NCBI RefSeq assembly: GCF_032854445.1 | Contig: NC_088301.1 | Span: 15,188,281-15,252,280, forward strand | Length of the DNA stretch: 64,000 bases | Direction: 5' to 3' | Source: Liolophura sinensis | Lineage: Eukaryota > Mollusca > Polyplacophora > Chitonida > Chitonidae | Shown: in pieces, positions 63,201-64,000 of the stretch | How positions within the stretch are numbered: the first letter of the stretch is position 1 | How the letters are laid out: every line of letters starts with the position of its first letter | The notes under the pieces: generated by a model | The model's input: only the letters and a program-made list of their open reading frames with translations | What the model was told of the DNA's origin: nothing | The model's database searches: none | Made by a program: the position numbers and the translations under genes

Positions 63201-63536
63201 TCCATCTAATAACAAATTTTTTTCACAGACACGGTGAATACTCCCCGAGTTCCAGTCGAGCGTCGGGAGGTCTGTCAGCAACCTGTGGTTTATCGTGGGT
63301 TTCCTCTGAGCTCTGTCCGTTTTCCTTTCGCCATACTGCTGGTCGCCGTCGTATAAGCGAAATATTCACCGGCATGCCGTTAAACAACAGTTATATAAAT
63401 GCCGTACTTTTTTCTTGCTTTATGCCTTTCTTCTGCAAGGCAAGAATTTATTTGTGAAATAAGAGATCTCCTCAGATCAGTACTCACTTCTCTGATAATA
63501 GATACTCAACAGTTGCAATTTGTTTCCACCATAAGC
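48001..63536 (-). CDS. MATE (SLC47-like) multidrug/cation extrusion transporter, 3' fifteen exons; 5' end outside window
   Basis: Plasma-membrane secondary transporter; the family exchanges organic cations or drugs for protons. Exons in order: 63536-63488, 62609-62510, 62118-62076, 61499-61455, 60860-60763, 59593-59496, 55362-55249, 53938-53871, 53161-53053, 52448-52373, 51842-51773, 50768-50636, 50164-50070, 48448-48370, 48206-48001. They join in frame to 460 residues plus TAA. Landmarks match animal MATEs in order and nearly without gaps: AYGG...QR, LLLLHQDP, WEGWSLKALDDW, AEWCAFEVGVFLSG (both helix-7 acidic residues), GIVEQGA, SIRVGQNIGSGN, FTNDR, GGLRGCG, and a last hydrophobic segment at the C-terminus typical of vertebrate-type MATEs. 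An Asp stands where human MATE1 has a functional Glu before GGVLRG. Human MATE1 is 570 residues, so about 110-120 N-terminal residues are missing to the right. Confidence 0.93.
48370..48448 (-). CDS. MATE visible exon 14
   Basis: 79 nt of hydrophilic cytoplasmic linker (ATENNNTKSVLKSS...). Not conserved in sequence, but its phases (0 in, 1 out) fit both neighbours. Acceptor tttttcacag; donor gtttgc is weak. Confidence 0.75.
49164..49432 (+). mobile_element. SINE-A, full length with near-perfect target duplication
   Basis: Starts at GGGGCCTTCGTGGCCCAGTT (A box), B box GAGTTCAAGTCC, tail ACCAATCAAATTAATAAAT. Flanks AACAGTTTAG (49154) and AACAGTTCAG (49433) differ by one base. It lies in the MATE intron before exon 14. 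Confidence 0.92.
49529..49566 (-). mobile_element. SINE-A, degenerate tail
   Basis: GTTTATTTCATTGCTGTTTA then CGACATACTCAAG. Confidence 0.5.
49698..49889 (+). mobile_element. SINE-A, diverged copy
   Basis: Begins GGGGCCTCCGTGACC; ends GGCGTAAAACACGAATCAAA and a TAAATAAAT tail. Confidence 0.85.
50070..50164 (-). CDS. MATE visible exon 13
   Basis: 95 nt, helix 12 (GFWWAMVAGLTPMTILYVIM) and the start of the cytoplasmic linker, VRLDWEEQSHK. Acceptor ttttacag, donor gtaaca. Confidence 0.88.
50636..50768 (-). CDS. MATE visible exon 12
   Basis: 133 nt, AVSAGGLRGCGLHWVGGVLN and helix 11, the second-lobe RGCG signature. Acceptor atatttcag, donor gtaagt. Confidence 0.92.
50936..51455. repeat. Tandem array, four 130-bp units
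   Basis: Units start with CATGGTTG at 50936, 51066, 51196 and 51327 (periods 130, 130, 131) and are more than 90 percent alike by eye. Each contains AATTCGCGCCTGATTGGTTA and ATATGGCGTCGCTTTCGATT. The array lies in the MATE intron between exons 11 and 12. Confidence 0.95.
51773..51842 (-). CDS. MATE visible exon 11
   Basis: 70 nt, IIKDLVARLIPVVGLVLISD, helix 10, with Asp at the position of a conserved Glu. Acceptor tgttacag, donor gtaagc. Confidence 0.9.
52081..52328 (+). mobile_element. SINE-A copy
   Basis: Head GGTTAGCGTGCCAGCGCAAA, CTCTTCGGCCGTACGTGTGA, and tail GCACCAATAAAATAAATAAA. It ends about 45 bp from MATE exon 10. Confidence 0.9.
52373..52448 (-). CDS. MATE visible exon 10 (GC-AG intron donor)
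   Basis: 76 nt, helix 9 through IMKDVIPLVFTNDR. The donor reads ACAG/gcaagt, the standard form of a rare GC-AG intron. No GT donor nearby keeps the frame. Confidence 0.85.
53053..53161 (-). CDS. MATE visible exon 9
   Basis: 109 nt, ACSIRVGQNIGSGN motif then AKTSYRVAQITS. Donor taken as gtaggt, because only this choice gives phase 1 and the family's exact spacing to the next exon. A gtaaag four bases further on breaks the frame. Confidence 0.85.
53261..53413 (+). mobile_element. SINE-A, diverged, head lost
   Basis: GTCCAGCTCATGCTGGCTCC to GTACGGCGTAAACCACC with an AAATAAATAAG tail. Confidence 0.78.
53871..53938 (-). CDS. MATE visible exon 8
   Basis: 68 nt, LLGIVEQGAIAISFQIDWGM region of helix 8. 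Acceptor ctttccag, donor gtaagc. Confidence 0.9.
55249..55362 (-). CDS. MATE visible exon 7
   Basis: 114 nt, loop WSLKALDDW and helix 7 with AEWCAFEVGVFLSG. The two glutamates correspond to acidic residues needed for transport in human MATE1. Acceptor ttacag, donor gtaaga. Confidence 0.92.
55470..55745 (+). mobile_element. SINE-B copy with internal poly-G
   Basis: GCCTCGCTTGGCGTTCAGTA, GTTGGCCTCGTGTCAGTATA, a run of G at 55611-55626, then GGCGGCATGGACTCGCCCTG. Confidence 0.82.
56340..58100 (-). pseudogene. hAT-type (DUF4371/ZMYM1-like) transposase relic
   Basis: Pieces in order on the minus strand: KFQMDWFDKDTWLHY (near 57980), VSHNIQNEIICVLSRQVINE and FYCIMVDELADVSNHEQV (57309-57596; Asp of the DDE site in MVDE), ECGGQCYDGASNVSG and ALFTHCYGHSLNL (57103-57312), LFDNLKTNIQ...CPARWTVRA (56901-57134), then NYEVLFNLWEEALQCATDTE, KSLQKIRQNRDFHLFFEKTL, and RIDQPGFRQYKNLQDLLLNA near 56500. 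At least four frameshifts and several stops. The N-terminal zinc-finger part is largely gone. Confidence 0.85.
58187..58322 (-). mobile_element. SINE-A, tail half
   Basis: Poly-T then CATTGGTGTTTTACGCCGTA through CTTCCCACGTACGG. Confidence 0.88.
58866..58905 (+). mobile_element. SINE-B-like tail remnant
   Basis: GATTAACCCCAAACATTCAT followed by repeats of TTCA. Confidence 0.4.
59148..59190 (-). mobile_element. SINE-A, degenerate tail
   Basis: TTATTTGATTGATGTTTAGA then CTCTAAGATATTTCC. Confidence 0.45.
59496..59593 (-). CDS. MATE visible exon 6
   Basis: 98 nt, helix 6 (GSAAALALSWAFFCLITIVY) and the loop to WEG. Acceptor ataaacag, donor gtaagc. Confidence 0.9.
59776..59985 (+). mobile_element. 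SINE-A copy
   Basis: GGTTAGCGTTCTAGCGCGAC, B box GTGAGTTCAAGTCC, tail GGCGCAAAACACCAATCAAA. Confidence 0.88.
60185..60204. repeat. 20-bp near-perfect palindrome
   Basis: ATGACGTAATATTGCGTCAT reads the same on both strands except for one base pair. Confidence 0.8.
60763..60860 (-). CDS. MATE visible exon 5
   Basis: 98 nt, helix 5 (NVVVPTVILGFLGNVFNAAA onward to LNLGI). Acceptor tttttacag, donor gtatgt. Confidence 0.9.
61118..61285 (-). mobile_element. SINE-A, tail half
   Basis: ATTTATTTATTTGGTGTTTT to ACGTACGGCTGAAGAGG; the head is lost. Confidence 0.88.
61330..61368 (-). mobile_element. 39-bp SINE-A tail insertion with target duplication
   Basis: Only TTTATTTGATTGGTGTTTTA and CGCCGTACTCAAGAATATC, bounded by CCTCCCGATTTA at 61318-61329 and 61369-61380. 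A severely 5'-truncated retroposition. Confidence 0.85.
61455..61499 (-). CDS. MATE visible exon 4
   Basis: 45 nt, FNFIYQVSIRFLQTQ, the FLQTQ motif of eukaryotic MATEs. Acceptor ctttccag, donor gttggt; phase 0 at both ends. Confidence 0.88.
61646..62016 (+). mobile_element. SINE-B, full length
   Basis: Head GACTAATGGTTAGAGCGTCA and B box GGGATCAAACCCTGG, core CTGGTTGGCCTGGTGTCAGT, tail AAATTGTTAAGTACGACGTT then ATTCATTTATTCATCCATTC. Confidence 0.9.
62076..62118 (-). CDS. MATE visible exon 3
   Basis: 43 nt, LAGDYLLFFMPGLI, start of helix 4. Acceptor cacacag, donor gtgagt. Confidence 0.88.
62510..62609 (-). CDS. MATE visible exon 2
   Basis: 100 nt. Helix 3 and the conserved QDP motif (RFLLLLHQDPVVSR). 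Acceptor gtttcag, donor gtaaga; phase 1 in, 2 out. Confidence 0.9.
62692..62912 (-). mobile_element. SINE-A copy
   Basis: TTTATTGATTTATTGATTTG tail, TGGACTTGAACTCACAGCGA near the head. It lies between MATE visible exons 1 and 2. Confidence 0.87.
63246..63390 (+). mobile_element. SINE-A, diverged tail half
   Basis: GAGTTCCAGTCGAGC, then GTCGCCGTCGTATAAGCGAA and CGTTAAACAACAG. Confidence 0.75.
63488..63536 (-). CDS. MATE visible exon 1
   Basis: 49 nt encoding AYGGNKLQLLSIYYQR, the conserved segment between helices 2 and 3. Acceptor tgtttatag, donor gtgagt. Confidence 0.85.
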
Positions 63537-64000
63537 CTATAAACAGAAACAAATTACATAGACAGAAAACGAGACAGGTTTGCAAAGTTTCCTTGAATGA
63601 AAAGGTGCAGAGAAGCCACACCACCGAAGATCTAAAGCAAAATGACTACCAGTGGACAGCGCAAATTGTATTAAATGCTTGATCGATGCATCGAGCAAGT
63701 ACTGAACACAGATGTGTTGTTCTTGTTGCAGGTTTGTTGTTGTTGCAGGTGGTCTTCTGTTCAGTGTGACAGTTTGAAAGATACCACACTGCCCAAGCCG
63801 CTCTGCTCTTACCCTCCAGGGCGTAGTCTTTCATATTGCAGAAGGAAGCCCTCAATCAGTTCACATCCGTGTGATACTGACCTATTGTGTATCTATTGTG
63901 TGGCTTTCTCGTGATTATTATGCCTATATCGCGAGAGTCTTTACATAATAGAACCGGAATTTCAGTTTACTGGGGACTCGGTGCTTTCCGTGCAGTGCTA
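63537..64000. other. Right-edge DNA, MATE intron
   Basis: The next upstream MATE exon (helices 1-2) was looked for on the minus strand and not seen. No other feature is recognised. Confidence 0.6.

Overview
The window is eukaryotic nuclear DNA. Genes are split by GT-AG introns, the gaps are AT-rich, and at least three families of tRNA-derived SINEs are scattered throughout. SINE tails of the type CAATCAAATAAATAAA and CCAAGCACTCACTCACTC, together with the gene content, suggest a lophotrochozoan invertebrate, most likely a mollusc. This placement rests on recalled repeat styles and was not searched.

Three genes can be assembled exon by exon with matching intron phases. (1) Plus strand, 5661-29349: a six-exon, 454-residue rhodopsin-class neuropeptide-type receptor with all seven membrane helices and a fourth exon devoted to the third intracellular loop. 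(2) Plus strand, 41550-46511: a five-exon secreted protein made of a signal peptide, an F-type lectin (fucolectin-like) domain and a PAN/apple-like domain, including a 20-nt micro-exon. (3) Minus strand, 63536-48001: fifteen exons of a MATE (SLC47-like) multidrug/cation extruder, 460 residues to the stop. About the first 110-120 residues lie beyond the right edge. Genes 2 and 3 converge, with about 1.5 kb between their stop codons. I see no functional link among the three.

Between and inside the genes are transposons. A Tc1/mariner-like element (terminal repeats at 30928 and 35997) sits in the tail of a SINE and itself contains a nearly complete CR1/Jockey-like LINE on the minus strand (about 35560-31600). 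That LINE is broken by four one-base frameshifts and carries a degenerate 2A-like motif. A decayed LINE lies at 3820-5040, and a hAT-type (DUF4371/ZMYM1-like) transposase relic lies in a MATE intron at 56340-58100.

Layout: 1-5660 upstream DNA with a LINE relic; 5661-29349 receptor gene, with a 0.7 kb minisatellite in intron 1 and SINEs and microsatellites in intron 2; 29350-41549 intergenic, with the nested transposons and a fold-back element; 41550-46511 lectin gene; 46512-48000 convergent spacer; 48001-64000 MATE gene, its introns filled with SINEs, a 4 x 130-bp tandem array and the hAT relic. No rRNA gene, CRISPR array, operon or intact tRNA gene was seen.
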